Positions 35,587-48,173 of a stretch of 64,000 nt of DNA are shown one piece after another. Position numbers and translations under genes: made by a program. A model generated the notes under the pieces. The model worked only from the letters and a program-made list of their open reading frames with translations, had not been told where the DNA came from and searched no databases. Source of the DNA: Grifola frondosa (lineage: Eukaryota > Basidiomycota > Agaricomycetes > Polyporales > Grifolaceae); the NCBI GenBank assembly GCA_001683735.1, contig LUGG01000015.1, positions 868,001-932,000 on the forward strand, given 5' to 3'. The first letter of the stretch is position 1, and every line of letters starts with the position of its first letter.

Positions 35587-36044
35587 CGCATCTGGAGAGC
35601 CTCGATCGTCAAGGTTGAAGGAAAGTGGTACGTGTGTATGTCGAACTGAGCTAGACGAGAGGCTAGTTCGGAGTCCGTCCCGTAGTTGGAAGAGAACGGA
35701 CTACAAGAAATAAAACCAGCTGGTCATGAGTGAGACGACGATAGGCATCATGAACTTGATCTATGGAAGGGTCATAACTCTGTTATATCATGAGCAGCAA
35801 AGACTTGTAGAATGCTGATTTTACGTACCGCCATACGCTTGAACCAACACAGTGGTGGTAAAGGTGAAAGATGATGACGCCCGGATAAGTATTTTTTAGT
35901 ATGATTTATCTTTTTTTCTAGCAATTTCCAAACTTATCTGATAAGATTAGAGTGTAGCACGACGTGGCGATGTCATTATACACGTTCACTGCTATCACTT
36001 GCCTTACTACTCTTACCTTCCTTGTTTTTCCAGTCGCGGCAACG
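35587..36044. other. Intergenic / shared promoter
   Basis: Divergent spacer between the WW-repeat gene and HRD3. An upstream in-frame ATG at 35964 (MAMSLYTFTAITCL...) could extend HRD3, but the signal-peptide logic favours 36045. Confidence 0.4.
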
Positions 36045-39000
36045 ATGTATGGTAGACGAAAGTCTCGGGTGAAGATCTACATTTCACTCGGTATAATTGC
36101 TCTCGCCACTGCATGTGCGGCACGAAGCACTGAACCGAGCGTAAGGTGTCAACTACAGCGATTGTTTGCTTCTGCTGAAAACCACAATTAGGATGCGACG
36201 GACGCGTCTCATGAAGGTGATGGCCTTCAGGTTATTGACTCTGCAGCGGAAGGTACGGGATCCCAAGTTTTCATTTTATGGCACCAACCTCATTCTCATG
36301 GTGCAGCCTCCAGAGCATTAAGCAGGCATTGTCCACTCTAGCTACTCTCACTGCGCTTCCACCTTTGCAGTCTGAGCAACCCTCATACTATACCCCCAAT
36401 TTCCCTCTCTCGTCTGTCTTTCCAAACATACAGCAAGGTCACGGACCAATAGCAAGTACGATGCGCATACTGTCAAGCTCCGCCACCAATCTTGGTTGCC
36501 TCACTTCCTCACGGGTACCTGGCAAGGAGCTCTCTGGTGGGAAGAAAAAGGACGACGAGTTCCATGGGAGGCGGTGAAAGTGATAGACTTACTCCAACAT
36601 GCAGCGGAATTGGGGAACACCGATGCCCTCTATACCCTCGGTCAGATCTCACTTGTGCGTAGAATGCCGTGGGATTCTTCGTCGCGTGTTTTAACCTAGC
36701 TTTTTAGTTTCCACCGAATTCCTACTTCCCCTCTGATCCTGCTCTGGGCTTGCAATCTTTATCTGCCCATGCATCGGTGTCGGGTAACGCATCGTCGCAA
36801 GCACTACTCGGCTTTTTCTACAGCACGGGATATCACAGTGTGGCACCTATAGATCAAGCCAAGGCCCAGCTTTATCTAACTTTCGCCGCCCATGGGAATC
36901 ATAAGGGCGCGCAGATGGCTTTTAGGCTATCGGTACTGGTCTGGCATTGGCGTAGCAGAGGATTGCATGAGTGCCCTTGATTGGTATGAAGACGCTGCAG
37001 AGCAAGGTTGAGACTTAACATACGTGTGTTGACATAATGCTGACGTCTCTGTTGTAGCTATGGCTAAGTTCCTATCAGGACCACCAGGAGGCAGAACACT
37101 CCCTTTATCATCACCGCGACTTTTCTGATCTCGTTGGAGGTGTCTACGGTCCTGGTGCAAGCGTAGCTTCTAACTGGCCCGAATGCTGCCCGTCCAGTAA
37201 TCAAAACTGCGAATGCGCGTGCTGCTGGAGAACATGGGAGGACCTTCTTGAGTATTATCTAGTACGTATGCAGTGTGCATTCATTTCCGGTTACAGCGTG
37301 CTTACGACTACTGGTCAGTTTCAATGCTGATCGCGGAGAGACAGATTTTGGCATACCGTCTGGGTAAAATCTTCTATCAAGGTAGTATATATGCTGCACC
37401 GGGTGGCATTGCCTCCGGAGGAGATGGCGCGAGTAATGTACCACGAGACTTCCGCCGTGCCCAATACTACTTTCGTAGTATCGCACGGCAAGTATGGCCA
37501 CGAGATCCCGCGAATCCGCGGCAGCCGCAGCCACAAACAAAAGAGGAAGGCTCCGCGCAGGTCGGGTATGCCGCCCTTGCAGCGGGATACTTAGGACGGA
37601 TGTATCTTCGTGGGGAGGGTGTGAGCAAGATCCTGTGATGGCGAAAATGTGGTTCGAGCGCGGGGCGGAATATGGTGAAAAGGAATGCCACAATGGTTTG
37701 GGCATCATTTGGAGGGATGGACTTGTAGACGGACACAAGGACATCAAGAAGGCACTCGCTCATTTCGGAGTTGCCGCTACGCAGGAACTCGCGGAGGCGC
37801 AAGTGCACCTTGGAAAATATCATTACGGTATGTTCATCCCCATACATGTATCGTTGAGCGTGTGATCGAAACGTGGTTGTTATTAGGTCGTGGTGACCTC
37901 AAGCTCGCAACGACCTACTTCGAGACGGCTCTTCGACAAGGATCACCCTTTGAAGCATACTACTATCTTGCGGATATTCAAAGCCGTCAAGCGCGGAATG
38001 CAGCCCTTCCTCCCAACATTGCAGGAAGCTCATGTGCGGTTGCGGTATCGTTCTACAAACTCGTAGCGGAGAGAGGAACATGGAACGAGGACCTTCTCAA
38101 GGACGCGGAGCGATTATGGAACACCGGCACTGAAAGAGGCAGCGAAATGGCAATGTTGAGATGGTGGGTCGCAGCTGAGAGAGGGTTCGAAGTTGCACAG
38201 AACAATCTGGCGTATGTCTTGGACCAAGGTGAGGCATGGATGAATACGCTGGATTTCATCATCGCTAACAGGAGTCCATCATCAGACAAAAGCATCCTGC
38301 GTTTCACCAGATTCGCTCCCATCTCACCGTCGAATGATACGGCACGGCTGGCCTTGACGCAATGGACTCGCTCAGCCGCACAACGCAACGTGGACGCCCT
38401 TGTGAAAGTGGGCGACTACTATTACCATGGGCTAGGTGTTCCGGATGAGCCAGAGGCAGTCCGGTGGGAGAAGGCAGCCGGATATTATCAATCCGCTGCA
38501 GATACGCAGATGAGCGCCCTAGCGATGTGGAATCTTGGGTGGATGTATGAGAACGGCGTTGGTGTACCTCAGGTTTGTATATTTTCCAGGTTCTCACCTG
38601 GACAGCGTGATTGATATTCTATTATTCAGGACTTCCACCTCGCCAAACGTCACTATGACCTGGCATACGAAGCGAATAGCGAAGCATATCTGCCTGTCCT
38701 ACTTTCCCTGATGAAACTTCATGCGCGCAGCCTATGGCATACTTTATGGGTGGCACTAATGGACTGAGTCTATGGGACAGTAACGATGAAAGCAGTAAGG
38801 ACTGATGCATTGTATTCACAAATTGGTTGACTGATGAATATGATATATAGGTCGCTCTTATTATGCTGAACCCGAGGCTAGAGAGATTGACGGCAGCCAA
38901 GAGCAAGATACAGGTGCGGAGCAGTCAACGACTGAAGAAAGCGCCGAGGGAACAGATTACGACGACGGCCCGTGGTATCTTGGCAAGGCTAGAGACGAGT

Positions 39001-39440
39001 TCAACAGACGTCGACGAGGACAAGATGTCGAACGGCTAGGTCAAGAGGATGATCCTGTCCAGGTCCGTTTGTCAGCTCTGTATTTACATGCCATCGGTGC
39101 TGACTTTGATGCTGTGTAGTGGGCACGAGATAAAAGACATGCCGAAAATGATCGAGATAATGATTTCGGCCCTGAGGATTACTTCGATGCTGCAACTCGT
39201 GGCGGCCGACACCGCGAAGACGAAGAAGTAGACGAATTTGCGGAGACCATGCTCCTAGTGCTCCTATGTCTCATGATCTCTGGGCTGCTGTACCTCCGCG
39301 GACGGTGGGTAGAACGCATGCGTAGAGAGCAACAACAGCAACAACAGCAAGATGGACCGCAACAACCGCCTCCTCCCGCGGGCGGAGTGTTTCCTCCTCC
39401 TGGGGATCCTGCCAGAGACGATTGGGCGATCTTACGATAG
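36045..39440 (+). CDS. HRD3: ERAD protein Hrd3/SEL1L (SEL1 repeats), many single-base frame breaks
   Basis: ER-membrane partner of the Hrd1 ubiquitin ligase. It presents misfolded luminal proteins. The signal peptide IYISLGIIALATACAA follows MYGRRKSRVK. SEL1 repeats are clear: AAELGNTDALYTLGQISL, ALLGFFYSTGY, FLSGPPGGRTLPL, AYRLGKIFYQGSIYAAPGG, GYLGRMYLRGEGVSQDPVMA, AQNNLAYVLDQ and LGWMYENGVGVPQDFHLAKR. A C-terminal TM segment (MLLVLLCLMISGLLYL) and a Gln/Pro-rich tail ending DDWAILR complete the usual layout. Reading the conserved protein needs frame changes of one base at runs near 36920, 37121, 37172, 37231, 37319, 37350, 37626 and 38746, plus unclear joins near 36300-36450. Codons between breaks are well preserved and stop-free, which favours sequence error over decay. 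Confidence 0.88.
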
Positions 39441-39787
39441 ATGCCTCGATTGTATTGTATTGTATCTTCATCCGTTGGGTCCTGTTGCTATTGTTAACTT
39501 TGTTGGCATATCTCTTGACCTTTCTGAGGCATGAGGCTTGGCACGAGGACTCTCTTGTAGATAAATTCTCATGGATGTCCAACACAACGAGGTAAGCACG
39601 AGGCGATTCGAAGGCTGCGGTACGTGGACCCATTCGAAGGATCTCGTATAATTAAGAGCTGTCAGGAATCGTTGGGATACATTCACTATCTTCCTCGCCG
39701 TCGTTCTGCTGAATCTCAGCTTGATACAACTGCTGCACTCCATTCCTATAATCGTCTTCATTTGGGCAGTTGCTTGGATCCTCAATC

Positions 39788-40899
39788 ATGTCCGCTAACG
39801 CATCCAAGGACACCCCACCCGCCGCAGAACCGGACATTGCAGCGTTCCGAGATGTGGTTGGGGCAATGAAAGTGACATTGACAACGCTGTGAGAATGCTA
39901 GACGTCATGTTCATCTCAAGCCCACTGACGAAAAACGATGGCTGCAGAAGGCCGACGTTCAAAACCTTGAATGAGCAATCTGCGAAGATGTCCACAGTCG
40001 GACCTACAATGGTGCGCCTGTACCCCACAAAGTGAACGAGCCATTGATGAATTCTAATGCGGCTCCTGCGTTGGATCCTCCAGGACCAAGCTTCAGTACA
40101 CATGCGAACATTGCAGAACCAGATCCGAGCGCAGGAGAAGAAACAGGATCTGAGGGTCCAAGAAGTGAAGGACACGATCAAGAATGATATCAAGAAGACA
40201 GTCGCAGAGCAAAAAAAGTATGGCGACACAGATAGTGGCAGATTTGTTACACAATAGCTTTTCTAAACACTTCGTCAGGGCGCAGATCCAAGAGTCGATC
40301 AGGAAAGAGATCGCGAAGCAGGTCAAGGAGCAGATGGATGCGCAGATTCTGGAGCACATGCCGATGCCGCTGAAGCAGCAGGCCGAAGAGAGCAAACAGC
40401 AGCTGGTAGAAGTTAAACGTGCCCTCATGAACTCGTGCGCGACCATCTTGTGTTTGAGGGAAAGTCTGACTGATTCGTTGACGACTTGCAGAGAAGCCAG
40501 ACGCGCAAATTCGGTGCTATGTGCCAGCAATCTCGACGATCCACTAGCTGTACTGAAGCCCGACGGCACGAAAAGTCGATTGTACCCTTCGGATCTGAGG
40601 TCCCTGTTCTCATATGAATGTACGTTGTCGCTCGCCAATGAAATTAATCTGATGCATTCGTTCACTCACCATGCAAACAGCTAAGTCAATCCAAGCACTG
40701 CTGAAGGACTACGAACTTGTTCAGCATGAGCTGCGAGAGAAAAACCTGAATCGGTTCATGACGCACATCGGTTAGCCGTCAATCTTTGTAGATTTTCAAC
40801 GACTGACTCACCTTCTTATCGTTCGATTTAGGGATATCGTTCCAGATGGTTCTAATGCCTGCTCCAACCAAGATGCAAGTGACAATACCCTCGCCGTGA
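39788..40899 (+). CDS. Basidiomycete coiled-coil protein, unknown function
   Basis: Start MSANASKDTPPAAEPDIAAF. Short exons follow with a long charged coiled coil (LRWILQDQASVHMRTLQNQ, DLRVQEVKDTIKNDIKKT, RKEIAKQVKEQMDAQILEHM, QQLVEVKRALMNS). The end has the block EARRANSVLCASNLDDPLAV, YPSDLRSLFSYE and REKNLNRFMTHIGISFQ. I recall this 'E(A/S)RR.NS......DPL', 'FP.DL..LF', 'NLN.FM..IG' pattern in many agaricomycete proteins without known function. At the A7 run 40211-40217 the frame must lose one base for the coil to continue (EQ-K-SMATQIVADLL), again a run-length break. Confidence 0.65.
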
Positions 40900-41056
40900 T
40901 TCTGGCGAACTATCTTACATATCCGATCATACTGTAAAATACAAAATATACTGTATCATTCGGTTACGCAGAAGAGTCAACCACAAAGTGGGCTGAAGTC
41001 CACGCAGTATACAACAGGTCCGGGGTCTGTAAGCTGGCGCGTTAGAAGACGAAGGC

Positions 41057-43315
41057 TCAAAGGGAAGCTGTCCACTCACACGGCGGCTCTTCCTCATCAA
41101 CAACCGCGTGCTCATCCTCAGCACTTGACCCGGCCGACATGCTATCAGTGTAAAATTCAGATCCGCCACCCATGTCATCGTCGAACTCCTCATCGTCCTC
41201 GTCATCCTCGTCGTACATATCCTCGTCAAAGTCCACATAGACCAATGGCCCAGCAGGAGCCGCTTCAGAGCTTGGGTGCATGTCCTGTCCACTGCCAGAA
41301 GCAGTCGGCTCCTCGGTATCATTCGTCGCTGCAGCATTCCATCCGCCGACGTCAGAGTCCTCCCATACTGCAGGATCACCCCATCCCTCATCAATATGCT
41401 CTTCAACCAGTGGGTTCTCCGTCGCCTCTGTGGCCTCCGTCACCACAGGGACTAGATCGTCCGGGAGCAGTGGCGGGTCTGCCTCAGGAACTGGTCCAAC
41501 AACGGCACTCGCCTTCTTCCGCCTCTGCATGTAGCGAGAATCCCAGACAACATATACTTTCGTGTCCGTGATCTGCAGACATGTGAGTTTTCCCAGTGCT
41601 TGTTTACCTGCGAAATACGGGACACAGGAGACTAGGATGTTGGGATATGATACATCGGGTGAAGCAGAGGTGAGTCCCTCCACTGTACGGGAGCGAATCG
41701 TGCCATTGGTACAGGGTACGTCAAAATCGAGGAGACCGTGATGGGTCGGATCCAGGGTGAGAATGAATAGCCCAGAGGTCTGAATGAGATCGCATCACTC
41801 AAAATCGCATAAAGCTACACGCAGTTGCACGCACAGTTATAACGGCCACACGGCCATATTCGTAGGCGAGGTAGACAGAGAAATCAGGGAAATGCTCGGA
41901 CCTGTCAATCTCAGGAATGGTGATATCAAGCTCAAGGGCAGCATCTCTTAGCGCGATTTGTCCCTTGATGACGCGCTCGAATTCACGAATGACCACGAGT
42001 CGGTTGTCGCTTAGTAGCCCAACAAGATCACGACCAGAGCGTGACACATGCGCTGTAGAAATTATTAACAAGATGTCAGTGCACGCAGGGCAGCCGATGC
42101 TTTACCTGCAATGAACTCTGCATTAGTTAAGGAAGTAATGGGAGAGGTCGTCCGGACAGTGTGGACGCTGAGAGGCATGACCTCCGCAGGTTCTGGGGCT
42201 ATCGAGTCCTGCTGGCGAGTTATTAAAGAGTCCAGGTTGAGACCAACTCGCACGTTCGCGTAGTCGGGCTGCATGGACGGCACCCGCAGTAACAGCGCCC
42301 CATCCGGGCGGTTGAAGACGCGCAGCTCCTGGCTCATGCAGATGAATACGTGTTGGTCGCTCACGTCGACATAGTTGATGTCGCTGAATACACCGAGAGG
42401 CGTATCTTGCACGTCGTTGATCACCTGAACTAACGCTGCAGAGCGTACGTCGTACAGGTAGGCCTTCAGCGTCCCGGACACCAGCAGTGTGGGGTATGCG
42501 AAGCGGAACGCACGCCCAAACTCAGGGGTGTTGATCATTGCCCAGGGCTTGAAGTGTCCCCGTCGTGTGTCGGACTGATACTGTTCCGCAGCTTCATCGG
42601 AAGCATCTAGCTGGTCAGAAAAAGGCGGGAAAATAGAAGGTACTTCAGTAGGATCGAAATCTGCCGCTAGACGCCACACTTCTTTGAAGGTGCCCAGTCG
42701 GTCAAATATGATGAATCCGTTCTCGTACTCGCAGTGAGCATAACGACGGACATAGGGCTGGAATGTGGGCACATCAATCAACGCGATGGCATCAGCTGCC
42801 ACTTCAATTTACCTGAGGTAATCCCCATAACACTTCATCAGTTTCAAGATCTGATACGGTCAGACCACGATGCTCGTGCGTGACGATGAGCAGTCCAAGT
42901 TTCTCGTCGATTTTGATACGGTGCACGTCTGGCTGAGTTGCACAATATACTCTAGACCTCGCGGATCCTCGACTAGTCCAATTCTTCTCGAGCTGGAAAC
43001 GTCGGCGACCTGATAAACACGTTTTGAAAACTCCCCTCCTTTCTGTGGGTGATGGGACTCACAATATTGATACCACCTCTCAACATCGCGCGCAAAGGGA
43101 CTCGCGTGGTCAGCCTTGGCCTGAGTAAGTGGCGTATTGATGGAGGTCACGAAGTTATGCAGCAGCGCAGCGTTATGGTAGATACTCGACTCATTCGTAA
43201 TGAAGAATTGATGCCAATGCCGCGACGTTGACCGCAGAGAGCACAGAATCTGAAGCGGGAGATATGACAAAGTTTTCAGCGCAAGCTCCACAGGGAGGTC
43301 GCCCAGATGAGACAT
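41057..43315 (-). CDS. F-box protein with beta-propeller-like body and acidic tail
   Basis: Starts MSHLGDLPVELALKTLSYLP, an F-box (LPVEL..KTLSYLPLQILCSLRSTSRHWHQF) that would bind Skp1 in an SCF ubiquitin ligase. After an intron (GTGAGT...TTTATCAG, about 43070-43020) the protein continues CRRRFQLEKNWTSRGSARS, then VHRIKIDEKLGLLIVTHEHR and repeated beta-strand-type units (LVSGTLKAYLYDVRSAALVQ, YVDVSDQHVFICMSQELRVF), consistent with a WD40-like propeller. The C-terminus is strongly acidic (VYVDFDEDMYDEDDEDDEE) ending CEWTASL. Five or six exons, frame intact. Substrate unknown. Confidence 0.8.
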
Positions 43316-43766
43316 CAGTTCTACTAGCAGAAGAACAATTGCTCGCTAGAGCTCGATACGACTGAGTTATATGCAGTGAACTCGAAATTTTGGTGCTCCG
43401 CGTCTGGATACAGGACCTATTTTTGTTTAATTCTGGGACAGATGGTAGGAGTTAAATTCTCTCATCACTGACCAGAATACGCATGAACCCACCTATACTT
43501 AGTTGATGAAGGTTCGTTGCAAAGGATGTTATTGCGGCATGAATCAGATTAGATAAGTACCACTGCATGTGAAATTACATAGTTTATCAAAATAAACCGA
43601 CAAATATTTAAAATATGGCTCCGTCTGCCGGCCGATATCCCGGAGCTTCAGCCACTTTCGCGCCTTGACAAAAGCTTTTCACTCCGCATGCTATAACTTG
43701 TAACGGCCTCGATTGCCCAGCTCGCCATTCTTGCATCCCTAGCTTATCTCCTTGATCTCGAGCATT
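43316..43766. other. Divergent promoter region
   Basis: About 450 bp between the F-box gene and the SWIB gene, which point away from each other. AT-rich core (TTATCAAAATAAACCG). No gene seen. Confidence 0.5.
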
Positions 43767-44706
43767 ATGGTCTTCGACGTCAGCTCGCTCGAGCCCAAGA
43801 TCAGGAAAATCCTCCAGGCGCCGGGGACGGACCTGAGCACCATCAGCGCGAAACGCGTCCGGAAGCAGCTGCTCGACCTTGACCCCACGCTCACGCCAGA
43901 GTTCGTGAAGGAGCGGAAGGAGGACATTGATGTCGTCATTGCAACGATCTATGAGCAAGTGAGCACGGCAGCGCCGGGCTCAGGGGAGGGCCGCAGCAAC
44001 AGCGGCGCGAAGCACAGGAGGGAGGAGGAGGAGGCGACGGAGGAGGGGGACGAGGGCACAGAGGAGGGTCCCGCGACACCCCCACCGAAGAAGGTCAAGA
44101 AGGCGCGTAAGGCGGATTTGGAGAGCCGCGATGCGGAGCTCGCGAGGCAGCTGTCGAACGAGCTGAACGGCCGGTCTCGTAGCGCACGCGGGGGCTCTGC
44201 GAAGGTCACGAAGGGGAAGGCGAATGCAGCGAAGCGTGGCAAGAAGCGGGTGCAGAAGAGCGCTACTACCGTCAACTCAGACGGGGACGAGGACGAGGGA
44301 GACGACAGCGACGAAGTGGTGAAGCCTAAGAAGAGAGGCGGTGGGTTCACAAAGGAGTACGCATTAAGGTGCGCTATTTGGTGTGGTAATTCTTTATTAT
44401 GCCATCACGCCTGATCGTCATGTGCATGGTAGCGAGCCCTTAGCTGCGCTTCTCGGAGTCGAGAAACTGTCACGTCCTCAGGTGGTCAAACAGCTTTGGG
44501 ATCACATCAAGGCCAACGACCTGCAGAATCCGAGCAACAGAAGGGAGATCATTTGCGATACCGGTTTCAGAGCTATCTTCAACGTGGAGAAAATAGACAT
44601 GTTCAAAATGAACAAAGAGCTGGGAAGGTAAATTCCAATAACCGTCCGCTATATTATGCTTTGACACGTCTATGTTCAATTCCCCAGGCATCTCCACGAG
44701 CCCTAG
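43767..44706 (+). CDS. UAF30: DEK_C / SWIB-MDM2 domain protein (Uaf30/Spp27-like)
   Basis: About 270 residues in three exons. The N-terminal DEK_C-type helical domain (MVFDVSSLEPKIRKIL..., KRVRKQLLDLDPTLTPEFV) is followed by a Lys/Glu-rich linker with probable nuclear signals (PPPKKVKKARK, KRGKKRVQK). The SWIB domain follows: GGGFTKEYALSEPLAALLGV, LSRPQVVKQLWDHIKANDLQ, REIICDTGFRAIF, KIDMFKMNKELGRHLHEP. This order matches yeast Uaf30 and fission yeast Spp27, subunits of the upstream activating factor for RNA polymerase I at rDNA promoters. Frame intact, introns with GT-AG ends at about 44369-44431 and 44629-44688. Confidence 0.9.
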
Positions 44707-45005
44707 CCTGGACAACCCATCTTCTGAGCCGTACACGATTTCTAGCGCCTTCCGTCAAACCTCGATGCTACCGCGATTTGCATTCGACAGCGACCGGGAC
44801 CGACGTTCACGAATAATTCTAACCTGATTTTTAGCAGAATCTACCCTTGCATTCCCATACCTCCGTCTCCTTTTGTTGGTGAGCCATTGTTGTTCGGCAG
44901 TACGAGTACAAGTCCATATCTCTCAGTACTGTCATGTACATAATGTTCCAATTTGTACGTTACTCACTCTAAGTCCAAAAGGGTCTGCACAAAGAATGCG
45001 TTCTT

Positions 45006-46341
45006 CTAGACAATGTGGCTAAGTCGCCCATCCAATAATTTCAAAATGTCATCATTATCCCAGTCATCTGCAATGAGCCGCTTTACAAGCGCAGCATGAT
45101 CAAGAGCCGTATCGTTCTAGGCGACAGGAAGTTATCACTCGAACACGTCGTCTAATTGTAATGAGATTTACCTGGCGAGCCAACCACACCAGAAACCTGC
45201 AAGCGTGACGGTGAACTGTCTTTGGGTCTGCCAATGACACAGACAACTCGTGCTGAAGATCCGTCCGCAGGAGCTCGCGCACAAATTCCCGCATCTGCGC
45301 CGTTGCACCTCGTTGGACCGAACTAACCACAGGAACAGATAGTGCCCCGCGGAGATACAACCACAGCGTTTCGTGCTCAGGATAGGATCTGACGAGGGAT
45401 TTCGCATGAGCCAAAAGGGCAGCAGGATCGTGCGCTGAAGATGGAATGGGCGGGGAACAAGGGATGACGCCAGATCCTGAAGCGCGAGCGGATGCGTTCA
45501 AGAGGCAGGTCTGCGCCCTGCACAAATATTGTACTGCGGTGTAGTCGGACACATGGGTATCAATCCACCGCTGTGTTGCGGTGATTTCATCCGAAAGAAT
45601 TTCCTCGTAGAGAGTCGAGGCGGGGCGGTGCGCAAGCGCGACAAGAGCCTCGAGACATGAAAATCGGTGCGCCCATGCGTGATAATTGCGCGGGTACGTC
45701 TCGCATGCCTGCGAGGTAATAGAGAACTCGGTCAGAAAAGCTTCAGGGTCGATGGTCAAATCGCACATCGTGTCGCTTTGGTTTTCGACGACAGGTAGGG
45801 CATCTTCTGAGACTGTTGGCCGGTGTATGAGTCGCAGAAGCCATCTGCGATGATGCCATAGAATCGATTGTTTCGACGCGTCACGGATGGTTAGCAGGGA
45901 TGCAGTAAAGCGCAGCTCGTGGCGCGGGTCAATAGCACTTCGTTGTACTAGCCGCTTCCTGGCGTTCAAGGCAGTCTGGTGTGCAGGATTTCCCAGCAGT
46001 ACGATAGCAGAAGACTGTCGCAAGCCGTCGATAGCAGCGTCCGTCACGGATTTACTGCCGTCTTGTATGATCCCTTTGCAAGACTGGAGAAACCAAGGGA
46101 TGCTCTCCAAGTATGCGGCATAGAGAACTTTCTGGGGTACTCCTAGATGCTGCTCCACGAATAGAAATGGATGATGGCCGTCATGCAGTTGTGACAACCA
46201 TTCGGAGCCATCTCCGGGGAGAATTTCGATGGATACCCTGAAACATGCTCTATTAATTTATCTGCGGATGTGATAAGAAGTAACGTACGGAGGTATGTTT
46301 AGTAAATTTCCTAGCTCCGCAGTGCTCGAATATCCATGCAT
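45006..46341 (-). CDS. Prenyltransferase alpha-subunit repeat protein (PTAR1-like)
   Basis: Start MHGYSSTAELGNLLNIPP in exon 1, then VSIEILPGDGSEWLSQLHDG. PPTA-type repeats: ELRFTASLLTIRDASKQSIL with WHHRRWLLRLI; EFSITSQACETYPRNYHAWA with HRFSCLEALVAL; and EEILSDEITATQRWIDTHVS with DYTAVQYL. The spacing and Trp/Arg pattern fit PTAR1, the alpha-type partner of GGTase-III, rather than the canonical farnesyl- or Rab-GGTase alpha chain, since repeats are few and irregular. It would pair with a beta subunit elsewhere. Single long exon plus one 5' and one 3' exon ending LLDGRLSHIV. Frame intact. Confidence 0.75.
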
Positions 46342-46953
46342 GTTCAATCAACGGTTGGATCTAAAATCAAGAGTGTCAGAAATTCACCTGAAAGTCATTT
46401 ATTTATAAGATGGACATGATATAGATCTTCAACACCTGCATACTTAATCTTGAAAACAAAAAAGCCAGCTACCGTGCGTTGCAGAGTTGTAAGTACCATG
46501 GCAAGGAGAACTCGGGCGGGTAAGGCGGCCCGGGTCGGCATGCCCGGCCGGCGCCATGCAAATTCTCCATCCTCTCTCTTACTTTCCTTGGCCTGCGCTC
46601 TTGCAATATGTTTCTCGAGGAAGCATTATAATACAGCAAAAGTCGGTCACTGTGCATTCAAGACACGAGCGATAAATTGCCAGAATCCGGCAACGCCGGC
46701 TCGACTTCGTGGTCACTTGAATCACTCTCCTTTCATTTGCGATTCGAAGTTAATGCTTTGCAGCAGAGGTTCATGGTCAGCTGGAGGATATGAGTCCTCC
46801 CCCCGTAGCGGGTATCGGGCCGACGATAATCCTCGCTGAAGTACTTATAGATTGATCGTGATTGCACCATGATCTCGAGCTCAACAACGTCGACTCTCCC
46901 AAGCCGCCCAAGTACTCCATATACTCTCGTACTCTTTGTAGAATTTCCCGAAC
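46342..46953. other. Intergenic / divergent promoter
   Basis: About 610 bp between the PTAR1-like gene and the dehydrogenase, which diverge. No gene or repeat recognised. Confidence 0.5.
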
Positions 46954-48173
46954 ATGACTCGTGTGCTGATCTGCGGTACGTCCTTGATGGTGTGTACAAC
47001 GGGGCTAGCCTGATGCCCAGTGATGCAGGCGATCTCGTCTGGGCGCACGATGAGTGCGCAGAACTCTTTAGCGGTCTTGCAGAAGTGGTCGTGAGTTCAA
47101 TCGGGTTTCCTCTGTCTACATGAACACTAAATTGGAATCTGATAGCGTATGGATTCGCCCGACCGAGCAGACTTCATCGCAGGCCTCCAGCCGGGTGGCA
47201 AATACGAAGGCATCGTGGGCATGTACCGCCACAACATCTCCGCAGACCAAATCGGTGTCTTTGACGAAGAACTCATCGCCGCACTCCCCGCCAGCATCAA
47301 GTGGATCGCGCACAATGGCGCAGGATACGATCAGATCGATGTAGCCGCCTGCAATGCAAAGGGTACGTCGGTTCACTCGTATCCTGCTGGATGCGAATCT
47401 GACAAGCGACCCGTTCCAGGGATAACTGTGTCGAACACCCCGGGTGCCGTCGACGACGCGACAGCCACGACTGCGCTGTACCTGCTTATCTCTGCGCTGC
47501 GCAACTTCTCCCACGCCGAGCGCGACGTGCGCGCCGGGAGGTGGAAGGCCGGGCACTCGGCGGGCGCCGCGCATGACCTTACCGGGCGCACGCTCGCAAT
47601 CCTCGGACTCGGCGGCATCGGGCTGCGCCTCGCGGAGCTCGCGCACGCGTTCCCGATGCGTATCGTGTACCACAGCCGCGGCAGGACTGCGGGTGCGCCG
47701 GAGTGGTGCGAGTACTTTGGCGCGGAGCGGCTGGACGAGATGCTCGCGCTGGCGGACGTGCTAAGTGTGCATGTTCCGCTGCGGGCGGATACGGAGGGAT
47801 TCGTGGACGAGAGGATGATCAGGAAGCTGAAGAGGGGCGCGGTTATTGTGAATACTGCGCGTGGGAAGGTCATCGACGAGGATGCAATGATAAGGGCGCT
47901 GGAAGACGGTCATGTGAGCTTTTCATTGATTTTATACCAATAGTGAATACTCAACGATGTTTGTAGCTGGGAGGCGTGGGGCTGGACGTGTACCCGAACG
48001 AGCCCGAAGTCAACCCCCGGCTCTTCGAGTTCTCGAATGCGACGCTTCTTCCCCACATGGGCACCGAGACGTGCGACTCGCAGAAGAAGATGGAGATCAG
48101 GGCGCTCACGAATCTCAGGGATTATTTGACGAAAGGAAAAGGCAAGGACATCGTACCCGAGATGAAGCAGTGA
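46954..48173 (+). CDS. D-isomer-specific 2-hydroxyacid dehydrogenase (glyoxylate/hydroxypyruvate reductase-like)
   Basis: NAD(P)H-dependent interconversion of 2-oxoacids and D-2-hydroxyacids. The first exon MTRVLICGDLVWAH joins across an intron; the start at 46954 is the only suitable ATG. Substrate-domain motif IKWIAHNGAGYDQIDVAACN, then SNTPGAVDDATATTALYLL. Rossmann motif ILGLGGIGLRLAELAHAFPM, hinge NTARGKVIDEDAMIRALEDG (catalytic Arg), GLDVYPNEPEVNP (catalytic Glu) and LLPHMGTETCDSQKKME (catalytic His). The C-terminus is DIVPEMKQ. About 335 residues, normal length, five exons, frame intact. Substrate preference (glyoxylate, hydroxypyruvate or an aromatic acid) cannot be decided. Confidence 0.9.

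Noticed and set aside
36045..39440. HRD3 as a pseudogene
   Set aside because: All breaks are one-base run-length changes with conserved codons and no nonsense changes, so I list it as a gene with probable sequence errors.
43010..43080. Apparent frameshift in the F-box gene after WYQYC
   Set aside because: A 53-nt GT-AG intron (GTGAGTCCC...TTTATCAG) explains it.
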